NCBI RefSeq assembly: GCF_002094885.1
Contig: NZ_MSIT01000010.1
Coordinates: 1 to 64,000 of the forward strand
Source of the DNA: Salibaculum halophilum
GTDB taxonomy: Bacteria > Pseudomonadota > Alphaproteobacteria > Rhodobacterales > Rhodobacteraceae
Length of the DNA: 64,000 nucleotides
Direction: 5' to 3'
Shown here: piece by piece, positions 51,983 through 61,050 of the stretch
Layout: the number at the start of each line of letters is the position of its first letter
Numbering within the stretch: position 1 is the stretch's first letter
Notes under the pieces: model-generated
Database searches by the model: none
What the model was told of the DNA's origin: nothing
Seen by the model: the letters and a program-made list of their open reading frames with translations, nothing else
Made by a program: the position numbers and the translations under genes

Positions 51983-52006
51983 CCCTTCCCCTCAAGGGGG
52001 CCACCC

Positions 52007-54856
52007 ATGCCCGAGCCTGCCCGGATCACGGCGGTCCTTGGCCCGACCAACACCGGCAAGACGCATTACGCCATCGAGCGGATGCTCGCGCATCGCACCG
52101 GCATCATCGGCCTGCCGCTGCGGCTGCTCGCGCGCGAGGTCTACGACCGCATCGTCGCGGTGCGCGGCCCCTCGGTGGTGGCGCTGATCACCGGCGAGGA
52201 ACGCATCGTGCCCGACCGGACGCAGTACTGGGTCTGCACGGTCGAGGCCATGCCCGAGGGGATGGGCTGCGACTTCCTCGCGGTGGACGAGATCCAGCTG
52301 GCCGCCGACCCCGAACGCGGCCATGTCTTCACCGACCGGCTGCTGCGCGCCCGCGGGCTGCACGAGACGCTTTTCATGGGCTCCGAGACCATGCGCGGCG
52401 CCATCGCCGCGATGGTGCCCGGCGTGCAGGTCCTGCGCCGCGAGCGGTTTTCCGAGCTGACCTATTCAGGTTCGAAAAAGATAAGCCGGATGCCTGGAAG
52501 GTCCGCCATCGTCGGCTTCTCGGTTGATAATGTCTATGCCATAGCCGAATTGCTGCGGCGCCAGAAGGGCGGCGCGGCGGTCGTGATGGGGGCGCTCAGC
52601 CCGCGCACGCGCAACGCGCAGGTGGCGATGTACCAGAACGGCGACGTCGATTATCTGGTCGCCACGGATGCCATCGGCATGGGGCTGAACCTGGACATCG
52701 ACCATGTCGCCTTTTCGGCGCTGTCCAAGTTCGACGGCCGCCGCATGCGGCAGTTGCTGCCCGACGAGCTGGCCCAGATCGCCGGCCGCGCCGGCCGGCA
52801 CATGAACCACGGCACCTTCGGCGTCACCGGCGAGGCCCCGGCCATCGAGGACCCGGTGGCCGAAGCCATCACCAGCCACCAGTTCCGGCCCGTCAGGAAG
52901 CTGCAATGGCGCAACGCGCGGCTGGACTTCGGCACGCCCGAGCGGCTGATCCGGTCGCTGGAGACGCGCACCGAGGACGACTGGCTGACCCGGGTGCGCG
53001 ACAGCGACGACCTGCTGGCGCTGAAATCGCTGGCCGACGACCCCGAGGTGCGCGCCCGCGCCGGCGACGGAAAATCGGTGCGCCTGCTCTGGGATGTCTG
53101 CCGCATCCCCGATTTCCGCGGCATCTCGCACAGCGAACACGCCCAGATGCTGGCCCGCATCTACGGCTATCTGCACGCGGGCGGCCGGGTGCCCGACGAC
53201 TGGCTGGCGCGGCAGGTCAAGCGCATCGACCGGGTCGACGGCGACATCGACACCCTGTCCAAGCGGCTGGCGCATGTCCGCACCTGGACGTATGTGGCGC
53301 AGCGCAAGGGCTGGGTAGCGGACGAATCGCATTGGCGCGGCGTTACGCGCGCGGTAGAAGACCGGTTGTCGGATGCGTTGCACGACGCACTGACGCAAAG
53401 ATTTGTGGACCGGCGGACCAGCGTGCTGTTGCGCCGGCTCAAGCAGAAGGAGGGCCTCGTGGCCGAGGTTAACGATCAGGGCGAAGTCACCGTCGAGGGG
53501 CAGTTCGCGGGCCGGCTCGAGGGATTTCGGTTCCGCCAGGACAAGAGCGCCAGCCCCGACGCGGCCAAGACCCTGCGGCAGGCCTCGTTGCAGGCGCTGC
53601 AGCCGCAGTTCAGCCTGCGCGCGGATCGGTTCTACAACGCCCCCGACACCGCGCTCGATTTCACCGAGCAGGGCGGGCTGATGTGGGGCGAGCAGGCCGT
53701 GGGCAAGCTGGTGGCAGGCGACGATGCGCTCAAGCCGCGGGTGGCGCCATTCGTTGATGAAGAGGCCGGCGAGGAGGTGGCCGGGAAAGTTCAGCGCCGT
53801 CTGCAGCATTTCATCGACCGCAAGATCGCCGCCCAGTTCGAGCCGATGCTGGCGATGCAGAAGGACGACACGCTGCAGGGTCGGGCCAAGGGCTTTGCCT
53901 TCCGCCTGATCGAGGGCTTCGGCGTGGTCCCGCGCGGCGAGGTCGCCGACGAGGTCAAGGCACTCGACCAGGAGGCGCGCGGCGCGCTGCGCAAGCACGG
54001 GGTGCGCTTTGGACAGTTCACGATCTTCATGCCGCTGCTGCTGAAACCCGCGCCGACCCGGCTGCGGCTGGTGCTGTGGTCGCTGTCCAAGGGGCTGGAG
54101 ACCTTCCCCGAGGCGCCGCCACCGGGGCTTGTCACGGTGCCGACGGTCGCGGGCGCGGTGCCGGGAACCTACGCCATGTCGGGCTATCGCGCGGCCGGGG
54201 ATCGCGCGATCCGCATCGACATGCTGGAACGGCTGGCCGACATGCTGCGCGACCAGGACACCCGCGGCGGCTTCGAGGCCACCGCCGACATGCTCTCGAT
54301 CACGGGCATGACGCTGGAGCAGTTCGCGGGCCTGATGGAGGGGCTGGGCTACCGCGCCGAGCGGGGCGAGCGCGAGAAGGTCAAGCCGGTGGATGCCGCC
54401 CTCGCCGAGGCCCCGGACCCGCGCAGCGGGACGGGGACCGAGGCCACGGCCGAACCCGGGCCCGAGACGGCCGAAGCGGCGGCCGAGCAACTCCCCGATG
54501 AGGGCGTGGCGCCCGTGGCCGAGACCGCCCCCGAGGCCCCCGAGGTCGCCCCGGACATACCCGCCGCTCCGGAGGAAGAGACCCCGCCGGGCGAGCAGCC
54601 GGCCGCCGAGGCTGCCCCCGCGGAGGTCGAGGTCTATTACACCTTCACCTGGGCGGGCACGCGGCGCGGCCAGCAGCCCCGCAAGCCGGGGGGCCGCAAG
54701 GGCGCGCCCAAGGGCAAGCGCGGCAAACCGCAGACCGGCAGCACGCCGGCGGGCAAGGGCGCGCAGAAAACCGCCGCCAAACCCGCGGGCAAAGACACGC
54801 AGATCGACCCCGACAATCCTTTTGCCCAGGCGCTGTCGGGCCTCAAGACCAAGTGA
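52007..54856 (+). CDS. SUV3-like ATP-dependent RNA helicase
   Basis: This 949-residue superfamily 2 helicase resembles mitochondrial SUV3. It has Walker A GPTNTGKT (12-19), DEIQ (94-97) as the Walker B box, SAT-like GSETMRG, and the C-terminal helicase motifs AIVGFSVDNVYAIAE, VATDAIGMGLNLD and QIAGRAGRH (motif VI). After the helicase core comes a SUV3-type region (about 360-780) and then a long acidic/Pro/Ala-rich tail ending in a basic Lys/Arg/Gly-rich stretch (RKPGGRKGAPKGKRGK), probably disordered and RNA-binding. Stop overlaps the S4 protein GTG by four bases. Confidence 0.9.
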   Translation: MPEPARITAVLGPTNTGKTHYAIERMLAHRTGIIGLPLRLLAREVYDRIVAVRGPSVVALITGEERIVPDRTQYWVCTVEAMPEGMGCDFLAVDEIQLAADPERGHVFTDRLLRARGLHETLFMGSETMRGAIAAMVPGVQVLRRERFSELTYSGSKKISRMPGRSAIVGFSVDNVYAIAELLRRQKGGAAVVMGALSPRTRNAQVAMYQNGDVDYLVATDAIGMGLNLDIDHVAFSALSKFDGRRMRQLLPDELAQIAGRAGRHMNHGTFGVTGEAPAIEDPVAEAITSHQFRPVRKLQWRNARLDFGTPERLIRSLETRTEDDWLTRVRDSDDLLALKSLADDPEVRARAGDGKSVRLLWDVCRIPDFRGISHSEHAQMLARIYGYLHAGGRVPDDWLARQVKRIDRVDGDIDTLSKRLAHVRTWTYVAQRKGWVADESHWRGVTRAVEDRLSDALHDALTQRFVDRRTSVLLRRLKQKEGLVAEVNDQGEVTVEGQFAGRLEGFRFRQDKSASPDAAKTLRQASLQALQPQFSLRADRFYNAPDTALDFTEQGGLMWGEQAVGKLVAGDDALKPRVAPFVDEEAGEEVAGKVQRRLQHFIDRKIAAQFEPMLAMQKDDTLQGRAKGFAFRLIEGFGVVPRGEVADEVKALDQEARGALRKHGVRFGQFTIFMPLLLKPAPTRLRLVLWSLSKGLETFPEAPPPGLVTVPTVAGAVPGTYAMSGYRAAGDRAIRIDMLERLADMLRDQDTRGGFEATADMLSITGMTLEQFAGLMEGLGYRAERGEREKVKPVDAALAEAPDPRSGTGTEATAEPGPETAEAAAEQLPDEGVAPVAETAPEAPEVAPDIPAAPEEETPPGEQPAAEAAPAEVEVYYTFTWAGTRRGQQPRKPGGRKGAPKGKRGKPQTGSTPAGKGAQKTAAKPAGKDTQIDPDNPFAQALSGLKTK

Positions 54857-55260
54857 CGGCCGTGTCGCCGATCCGGCTGGACAAGTGGCTCTGGCAGGCG
54901 CGGTTTTTCAAGACCCGCAGCCTGGCGGCCCGGCAGGTACAAGCCGGCAAGGTGCGGGTCGACGGCACGCCGGTGTCGAAACCGGCCCGACTGGTTGGAC
55001 CCGGCGCGGTGCTGACCTTTGCCCAGGGCGAGCGGGTGCGCGTGGTGCGCATCGTGGCAGCCGGCACGCGGCGCGGCCCCGCGCCTGAGGCGCAGGCGCT
55101 CTACGACGACCTCAGCCCGGCCCCGGCGCCGGAACGCGCGTCCGGTGCCGACCGCCCGCGCGGAACGGGGCGCCCCTCGCGGCGCGACCGCGAAAACCGC
55201 GCGGCTTTCCTACGCGCGATCGGGGCCGGCCCGCTTGCAGACGACCCCGGGGTGGACTAG
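54853..55260 (+). CDS. S4-domain RNA-binding protein (Hsp15/HslR-like)
   Basis: This 135-residue protein has an N-terminal S4 domain: [50 protein letters not shown], matching Hsp15, which binds free 50S subunits carrying nascent chains. The C-terminal half is Arg/Ala/Pro-rich and basic. Start is GTG at 54853, overlapping the helicase stop, so the two RNA-related proteins are coupled. Confidence 0.85.
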   Translation: MTAVSPIRLDKWLWQARFFKTRSLAARQVQAGKVRVDGTPVSKPARLVGPGAVLTFAQGERVRVVRIVAAGTRRGPAPEAQALYDDLSPAPAPERASGADRPRGTGRPSRRDRENRAAFLRAIGAGPLADDPGVD

Positions 55261-55289
55261 CTACACCGCAGGAACGTTTCGGGATACCC

Positions 55290-55625
55290 ATGACCTATAT
55301 CGTCAACGACAACTGCATCGCCTGCAAATACACCGACTGCGTCGAAGTCTGCCCCGTCGACTGTTTCTACGAGGGCGAGAACATGCTGGTGATCCACCCC
55401 GACGAATGTATCGATTGCGGCGTCTGCGAGCCCGAGTGCCCCGCCGACGCGATCCGCCCCGATACCGAGCCGGAAATGGAAAAATGGGTGGAGTTCAACC
55501 GCAAGTATTCCGAGGCCTGGCCGGTCATCATCACCAAGAAGGACCCGCTGCCCACAGCCGAGGAGATGGACGGCAAACCCGGCAAGATCGAGCTTTTCTC
55601 GGAAAAGCCGGGCGAGGGCGGCTGA
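55290..55625 (+). CDS. fdxA: Seven-iron ferredoxin FdxA
   Basis: This 111-residue electron carrier has a [3Fe-4S] and a [4Fe-4S] cluster. Cysteines are at 9, 12, 17, 21 and 25 ([20 protein letters not shown]) and at 40, 43, 46, 50 ([13 protein letters not shown]). The C-terminal extension with [22 protein letters not shown] is typical of FdxA. It lies 29 bases after the S4 protein and is the last gene before a promoter and carD. Confidence 0.96.
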   Translation: MTYIVNDNCIACKYTDCVEVCPVDCFYEGENMLVIHPDECIDCGVCEPECPADAIRPDTEPEMEKWVEFNRKYSEAWPVIITKKDPLPTAEEMDGKPGKIELFSEKPGEGG

Positions 55626-55640
55626 CCCGCGATTCGCGGG
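55626..55640 (+). terminator. Small hairpin immediately after fdxA
   Basis: CCCGCG (55626-55631), loop ATT, CGCGGG (55635-55640). It starts right at the fdxA stop and has no T-tract, so it is a weak or processing-type terminator. Confidence 0.4.
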
Positions 55641-55709
55641 CCCGGCGTGCGTTCAGAGCGTTGAATTCAAATTGAAAAATCCGCCCAACGGCATGCTGCG
55701 CCGCGGCAC

Positions 55710-55738
55710 TTCCGCTGGGTGCATTTTTGTGCTATAAA
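55710..55738 (+). promoter_or_regulatory. Predicted promoter upstream of carD
   Basis: TATAAA (55733-55738) lies 17 bases after TTCCGC (55710-55715) in an AT-richer patch, predicting a start near 55745. The leader then contains a terminator-like hairpin, so the promoter may serve a short RNA, an attenuated carD transcript, or both. Confidence 0.45.
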
Positions 55739-55783
55739 AACTGCGATGCTGCGAAAGTGTTGACCCGAGATTTGCATGGAAAG

Positions 55784-55818
55784 CCCGACGGGACCGCTCA
55801 GGTGCCGCCGGGTTTTCT
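55784..55818 (+). terminator. Terminator-like hairpin in the carD leader
   Basis: CCCGACGG (55784-55791) pairs with CCGCCGGG (55805-55812) with one A-C mismatch, and TTTTCT follows (55813-55818). It lies between a predicted promoter (55733) and the carD start (55882), so it could end a transcript of about 70-75 nt. Confidence 0.55.
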
Positions 55819-55881
55819 GTCTCCGGAATTCTGCCACCCGGCGCTCGGGCCGCACGCGGGCGGCGCCTTTGGAAGGAAGCC

Positions 55882-56385
55882 ATGACAAGGAAGTCACAAT
55901 ACAAACCGAACCAGTTCGTGGTTTACCCGGCCCACGGGGTGGGTCAGATCGTCTCGATCGAGAAGCAGGAGGTCGCGGGTTTCGAGCTGGAGCTTTTCGT
56001 GATCTCGTTCGACAAGGACAAGATGACGCTGCGCGTGCCCACCAACAAGGCCGACGAGGTCGGGATGCGCTCGCTCTCCACCCCCGATGTGGTGGCTGAT
56101 GCCATGAAGACCCTGCGCGGCAAGGCCAAGGTCAAGAAGGCCATGTGGTCGCGCCGGGCGCAGGAGTACGAACAGAAGATCAACTCCGGCGACCTGATCG
56201 CCATCGCCGAGGTCGTGCGCGACTTGCACCGCGCCGATGACCAGCGAGAGCAGAGCTATTCCGAACGCCAGCTGTACGAGGCGGCACTGGAACGGCTCAC
56301 GCGCGAGATCGCCGCCGTGAACAACGGTGACGAAACCGATGCGGCCCGGGAAATCGGCGACGTTCTGGTCACCCGCGCCGCCTGA
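55882..56385 (+). CDS. CarD-family transcriptional regulator
   Basis: This 167-residue regulator binds RNA polymerase and stabilises the open promoter complex. The N-terminal RNA-polymerase-interacting domain reads YKPNQFVVYPAHGVGQIVSIEKQEVAGFELELFVISF, followed by a helical DNA-binding domain (RSLSTPDVVADAMKTLRGKAKVKKAMWSRRAQEYEQKINSGDLIAIAEVVRDL). In alphaproteobacteria CarD activates rRNA and growth-related promoters. It lies downstream of fdxA with an intervening promoter and a hairpin, and has a good ggaagga site. Confidence 0.94.
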   Translation: MTRKSQYKPNQFVVYPAHGVGQIVSIEKQEVAGFELELFVISFDKDKMTLRVPTNKADEVGMRSLSTPDVVADAMKTLRGKAKVKKAMWSRRAQEYEQKINSGDLIAIAEVVRDLHRADDQREQSYSERQLYEAALERLTREIAAVNNGDETDAAREIGDVLVTRAA

Positions 56386-56428
56386 CCCGGTGCGGGGGCG
56401 TGGCGGCGCAAGCCCTCCGCCCTCCAGG

Positions 56429-57694
56429 TCAGGCCAGCGCCCGCCAGCCGATATCGGACCGGTACATGCCCTGCGGCCAGTCGATCCGGTCAATCAGCCC
56501 ATAGGCACGTTCTTGTGCTTCGGCCAGGGTCGCACCGCGGGCAGTGACGTTGAGCACGCGGCCGCCATCTGCAACGATGCGGCCGTCTTGCCAGGCCGTG
56601 CCCGCGTGAAAGACCATGTGGGCACTGTCCTCGGGCAGGTCGTCCAGCCCGTTGATCACGCTGCCTTTTTCGTAGGCCCCGGGATAGCCCTTTGCGGCCA
56701 TGACCACGGTCATCGCATGATCCTCGGCCCAGTTGACACTCATCTCGTGCAGGCGGCCCTCGGCACAGGCCTGCATCAGGTCCAACGCCTGTGCGCCCAG
56801 CCGCATCATCAGGGCCTGGCATTCCGGGTCGCCGAAGCGGACATTGTATTCCACCAGGCGGGGCTGACCATCCTCGATCATCAGCCCGACGTAGAGAATA
56901 CCCTGATACGGGGTGCCGCGCCGGGCCAGCTCCGCGAGGGTCGGGGTGACGATCTCGTCCATGGTCTTCTGCGCGACCGCATCTGTCAGGACCGGGGCCG
57001 GGGAATAGGCGCCCATGCCGCCGGTGTTGGGGCCCGCATCGCCGTCGAAGGCGCGCTTGTGATCCTGCGCGGTGCCCACCGGCAGGGCGGTGTCGCCGTC
57101 GCAAAGCACGAAGTAGGACGCTTCCTCGCCGGTCATGACCTCCTCGATCACGACCTCGGCCCCGGCGGCGCCGAACTCGCCCGAGAACATGTCGTCGATC
57201 GCGGCCAGCGCGGTGGCCGTGTCCTGGGCGACGATCACGCCCTTGCCCGCGGCCAACCCGTCGGCCTTGACCACGACCGGCGCGCCCCGGTCGCGCACAT
57301 GCGCCCGGGCGGCCTCGGCTGTGGTGAAATGGCCATACCCCGCGGTGGGCGCGCCACAGGCCGAGCAGATCGTTTTCGTGAAAGATTTCGACGTCTCCAG
57401 CCGGGAACCCTCGGCCGAAGGTCCGAAAACGGAAATCCCCGCGGCGCGCAGGTCGTCGGCGATCCCGGCGGCCAGCGGCGCCTCGGGGCCGATAATCACC
57501 AGGTCCACGGCATTGTCGGCGCAAAAACCCGCAACCGCCGGGCCGTCGAGGATGTCGAGGACCGGGCACTCGGCGATCTGCGCGATCCCGGCGTTGCCGG
57601 GGGCCACGATGAGCCTGTCGCACTTGGGGTTCTGCAGCACGGCCCAGGCGAGGGCATGTTCCCGCCCGCCGCCGCCGAGGATCAGGATGTTCAT
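56429..57694 (-). CDS. purD: Phosphoribosylamine-glycine ligase
   Basis: It makes GAR from phosphoribosylamine and glycine with ATP (purine step 2). The 421-residue product has ATP-grasp organisation: MNILILGGGGREHALAWAV, VVVKADGLAAGKGVIVA, EASYFVLCDGDTALPVGTAQDHKRAFDGDAGPNTGGMGAYSP and VEYNVRFGDPECQALMM. The ATG at 57694 is chosen; the frame from 57754 is rejected. It is divergent from xseA, with 65 bases between starts, which is common for these two in alphaproteobacteria. Confidence 0.97.
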   Translation of the reverse strand: MNILILGGGGREHALAWAVLQNPKCDRLIVAPGNAGIAQIAECPVLDILDGPAVAGFCADNAVDLVIIGPEAPLAAGIADDLRAAGISVFGPSAEGSRLETSKSFTKTICSACGAPTAGYGHFTTAEAARAHVRDRGAPVVVKADGLAAGKGVIVAQDTATALAAIDDMFSGEFGAAGAEVVIEEVMTGEEASYFVLCDGDTALPVGTAQDHKRAFDGDAGPNTGGMGAYSPAPVLTDAVAQKTMDEIVTPTLAELARRGTPYQGILYVGLMIEDGQPRLVEYNVRFGDPECQALMMRLGAQALDLMQACAEGRLHEMSVNWAEDHAMTVVMAAKGYPGAYEKGSVINGLDDLPEDSAHMVFHAGTAWQDGRIVADGGRVLNVTARGATLAEAQERAYGLIDRIDWPQGMYRSDIGWRALA

Positions 57695-57759
57695 GGTCGC
57701 TTTCCCTTTGATTGCGGGCCTTTTAGGGTCGGGGGCAAAGCAGCACAAGGGCACCGCGC

Positions 57760-59313
57760 ATGGACCTGATCGACGAGCCGGACAAGGCGGGCAACACGCC
57801 GGAATTCACCGTCAGTGAACTGTCAGGCGCGGTCAAACGCGCCATCGAGGGCGAATTCGGCCATGTCCGCGTCAAGGGCGAGGTCGGCCGCGTCGTGCGC
57901 GCCCGGTCGGGGCACCTCTATTTCGACCTCAAGGACGACCGGGCGGTCCTGGCCTGCACCACCTGGAAGGGGCAGATTTCCGGCCTGAGCGTGATGCCCG
58001 AGGAAGGCATGGAGGTCGTCGCCCACGGCCGCATGACCACCTTTGCGAACCAGTCGAAATACCAGATGAACGCCACCGAGGTGGCCGTGGCCGGGGTCGG
58101 CGCGCTCATGGCGATGCTCGAGAAGCGGCGCAAGGCGCTGCAGGCCGAAGGGCTTTTCGCGCCCGAGCGCAAGCGGGCACTGCCCTTCCTGCCGCGGGTC
58201 ATCGGGGTCGTGACCTCGGCCCAGGGGGCGGTGATCCGCGACATCCTGCACCGCCTGCGCGAGCGGTTTCCGCGCCGGGTGCTTGTCTGGCCGGTGGCCG
58301 TGCAGGGCCGCGACTGCGCGCCGCAGATGGCCCGCGCGATTCGGGGCTTCAACGCGATGACGCCCGGCGGGGCGCTGCCCCGGCCCGACCTGCTGATCGT
58401 GGCGCGCGGCGGTGGCTCGATCGAGGACCTGTGGGGCTTCAACGAAGAGGAGGTCGTGCGCGCGGCGGCCCAAAGCGCGATCCCGCTGATCTCGGCGGTG
58501 GGCCACGAAACCGACACCACGCTGATCGACCATGCCGCCGACCGGCGCGCGCCCACGCCCTCGGCCGCGGCCGAGATCGCGGTGCCGGTGCGGCTGGAGC
58601 TGATCGGAACGGTTGAGCAGTTGGACACGCGGCTGAACCGCGCCGTGACCGAGGGCCTGCGCCTGCGCAAGCAGCGGGTGGGTGACCTGGGCCGGCTGCT
58701 GCCCCGGCCCGAGACGCTGGCCGAGGAGGCCCGGCAACGGCTGGACTACTGGTCGGAAAAACTGGACCTGGCGCTCAAGGGGCGGGTCAGCGCGGGGCAG
58801 TTGCGGCTGAGCAACGCCGCCGGCAGCCTGCGGCCGGGGCTGCTGCAGGCGCGGCTGGACCGCGCCCGCGAACGCCAGGCCGGCTGGGCCGACCGGCTCG
58901 CCCCGGCGTTGGACCGGGCCGCGCGCCGCAAACGCGAGGCCTTGGATCTCAGGGCGGGGCAGTTGAAGCCGACCCAGATCCGGCGGGTGATCGTGAAGGG
59001 GCACGAGGATGTGCAGGCCCGGCTGGAGCGGCTGCGGATGGCCGCCCGCACCGCGCAGGACCGCCGCACGGCCCGGCTCGAGGCGCTGGACTCGTTGCGC
59101 CGCACGCTGGGCTATACCGAGACGCTCCGGCGCGGCTACGCGGTGGTGCGCGGCGATGGCGCGGTCGTGACCACGGCCAAGGCCGCCGGCACGGCCACGG
59201 CGCTGGAGCTGGAGTTCACCGACGGCAAGCTGGCGCTGGACAAGCGTGAGGGGCCGAAGCCGAAACCGCCCCGGTCCAAGGCCCCGCCGCCCGACCAGGG
59301 CAGCCTGTTCTAG
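57760..59313 (+). CDS. xseA: Exodeoxyribonuclease VII large subunit
   Basis: This 517-residue nuclease subunit digests single-stranded DNA; with XseB it forms ExoVII. N-terminal OB-fold (TVSELSGAVKRAIEGEFGHVRVKGEVGRV), catalytic domain motifs LPRVIGVVTSAQGAVIRDILHRL, RGGGSIEDLWGFNEEEVVRA and SAVGHETDTTLIDHAADRRAPTPSAAAEIAVP, then a long coiled region (about 270-440) and a Lys/Pro-rich tail. xseB is not in the window. Divergent from purD. Confidence 0.96.
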   Translation: MDLIDEPDKAGNTPEFTVSELSGAVKRAIEGEFGHVRVKGEVGRVVRARSGHLYFDLKDDRAVLACTTWKGQISGLSVMPEEGMEVVAHGRMTTFANQSKYQMNATEVAVAGVGALMAMLEKRRKALQAEGLFAPERKRALPFLPRVIGVVTSAQGAVIRDILHRLRERFPRRVLVWPVAVQGRDCAPQMARAIRGFNAMTPGGALPRPDLLIVARGGGSIEDLWGFNEEEVVRAAAQSAIPLISAVGHETDTTLIDHAADRRAPTPSAAAEIAVPVRLELIGTVEQLDTRLNRAVTEGLRLRKQRVGDLGRLLPRPETLAEEARQRLDYWSEKLDLALKGRVSAGQLRLSNAAGSLRPGLLQARLDRARERQAGWADRLAPALDRAARRKREALDLRAGQLKPTQIRRVIVKGHEDVQARLERLRMAARTAQDRRTARLEALDSLRRTLGYTETLRRGYAVVRGDGAVVTTAKAAGTATALELEFTDGKLALDKREGPKPKPPRSKAPPPDQGSLF

Positions 59314-59412
59314 GGCGCCTCGGACAGGCGTCATCGAAAGGTGCGAGGGTGGCGCGTGACGGCGCATGAACCCTACTCAGGCCGCGCTGCGGGGCCGACG
59401 GGTTGCCCGCCG

Positions 59413-59796
59413 CTAGGATCCCATGTTGTCGCAGATCAGCGGTTCGCCGTCCTCGACCTCGTAGAGGATCGCCGACCCCCCGTCGTCGAGGAACTCGGCC
59501 CTGATGCCGTCGTCCGCGTCGTAGACCTTCCAGCACTTCGGATCGGGGTCGCCCTCGTAGACGAAACAGATCGCGCGATCCTCGGCATACCATTCGCCCT
59601 CGATGCACGCGCCATCCAGAAACGACCAGATGACCCGCTGCGAAGGGGCGTAGTATTCCACGCCGTAGGGCTGGCCGTTGGCGGAAAAGGTCAGGGTCTT
59701 GCCGGTCATGCGATCCGCGAACTCGGGCCCCGTCATGGGCGTCTCGGCCACCGCGGGGACGGGCAGGGCCAACATGGCGGCAAGAAGCATCCTCAT
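59413..59796 (-). CDS. Exported hypothetical protein (DUF995-like)
   Basis: This 127-residue protein has a clear signal peptide (MRMLLAAMLALPVPAVAET, cleavage near AVA-E) and four cysteines in the mature part. The stretch VEYYAPSQRVIWSFLDGACIEGEWYAEDRAICFVYEGDPDPKCWKVYD resembles DUF995 (G-W ... C-Y ... CW pattern) found in proteobacterial periplasmic proteins; this match is by eye. Function is unknown. A 99-base gap with no clear feature separates it from xseA, and it overlaps no gene. The AlkB-family gene is 4 bases upstream. Confidence 0.6.
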   Translation of the reverse strand: MRMLLAAMLALPVPAVAETPMTGPEFADRMTGKTLTFSANGQPYGVEYYAPSQRVIWSFLDGACIEGEWYAEDRAICFVYEGDPDPKCWKVYDADDGIRAEFLDDGGSAILYEVEDGEPLICDNMGS

Positions 59797-59800
59797 GGGG

Positions 59801-60859
59801 TCATCTTGTCAGAGGGTCGGGCGGCGCGTCCACCCGGGCCTGCCAGGCGGTGGCGCGCGGGTCCATCAGCCGGCGCCAGTGCCGCGGCCAGAGCGCGATG
59901 CAGGCCATCACCGGCAGGGCATAGGGCAGGCGCGGCATGTCGTCGTCCAGCCGCAGCGCCGGGTAGGGCCGGGCCGGGTGCGCATGATGGTCGGAATGGC
60001 GCGGCGCATTGAGCATCAGCGCCGTGCTGAACCAGTGCGGCGCGTTCCACGAATGCTGCGGGCGCACCGGTTCGGGCTTGCCGTCGGGGCCGGTCTCGCG
60101 GCGCAGGCCGTAGTGCTGCACGTAGTCCGAGGTCATCAGCTGCAGCTGCGCGAAGGCGGCGATGGCAAGATACCAGGCCAGCCCCGTCAACCCGCCCAGC
60201 CAGAGGGCCAGGCCCAGCATCCCCAGCCCGCCCAGCAGATACCCCGCGAAGGGATTGCGCCAGGCGGGGCGACCCGCGGCAAGGTCGCGCGCCCGCTCGG
60301 CGGCAAAGGCGCGGCGCAGCTCACCCGGCCAGGCCCGCAGGAAGAAACGATATAGCCCCTCGCCCCAGCGCGCCGAACTCGGGTCATAGCGGGTGCCCAC
60401 GTGGACATGATGCACCAGCAGGTGGCCCGAGACGTGCTGGCCATAGAGCACCGAGACATAGGCCAGGGTGCCGGCCCGGCGCAGCAGGCGCGCAGAGCGG
60501 TGGATCAGTTCGTGCGCGTTCGAATTGCCCACCTGGCCCAGAAACAGCCCGGTGCCGAGCGCCAGCGCCAGCGCCTCGATCCCCGCCACTCGGCCCTGCC
60601 CAAGGGCGTGGATCACCAGCACCAGCAGCCCGAGTTGCGCGGCCACCAGGGCCAGCGACAGGGCATCAGCTCGCGGAAACTCCGCGTCCGGGTCCTCGGC
60701 CGGGAGGGTCCAGGCCACGGCCTCGTCGAGCACGGCCGTGAGCAGCGTCATCCAGAGCAACCCGGCCCAGGCCCAGCCGCCGCCTATCAGCGCGCCGAGC
60801 GCCAGCAGCGCCGGGGCGGTCAGCGTGACAAGGGCAAAGAGGAGCATCGGGTGGCGCAT
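59801..60859 (-). CDS. AlkB-family integral-membrane alkane monooxygenase-like protein
   Basis: This 352-residue membrane di-iron enzyme has the three histidine clusters of the AlkB/XylM family: NSNAHELIHR (about 112-121), HLLVHHVHVGT (about 145-155) and NAPRHSDHHAHPARPY (about 285-300), plus the AlkB-like QHYGLRR. Five to six hydrophobic segments surround them. It probably inserts oxygen into an aliphatic or aromatic chain, but no rubredoxin or reductase gene is nearby, so the electron donor and substrate are unknown. It lies 4 bases upstream of the exported protein and 191 bases divergent from ftsY. Confidence 0.85.
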   Translation of the reverse strand: MRHPMLLFALVTLTAPALLALGALIGGGWAWAGLLWMTLLTAVLDEAVAWTLPAEDPDAEFPRADALSLALVAAQLGLLVLVIHALGQGRVAGIEALALALGTGLFLGQVGNSNAHELIHRSARLLRRAGTLAYVSVLYGQHVSGHLLVHHVHVGTRYDPSSARWGEGLYRFFLRAWPGELRRAFAAERARDLAAGRPAWRNPFAGYLLGGLGMLGLALWLGGLTGLAWYLAIAAFAQLQLMTSDYVQHYGLRRETGPDGKPEPVRPQHSWNAPHWFSTALMLNAPRHSDHHAHPARPYPALRLDDDMPRLPYALPVMACIALWPRHWRRLMDPRATAWQARVDAPPDPLTR

Positions 60860-61050
60860 CGTCAGACCATCAGCCAGGGTTTTCTCATATCTTATCCCGG
60901 CAAGGCGGCGGGATTAAGGCCAAAGACACGTACCCGGCGGATCAGCCGCGCGTCGCGGGGCGGCCCGGTGTCGCAGAGAATCGCGCCGCCGCCCTTAACC
61001 TTTGCGCGGCGTGTGGTTAGATGACGGGCATCAGTCACCGGAGCGCGCGC

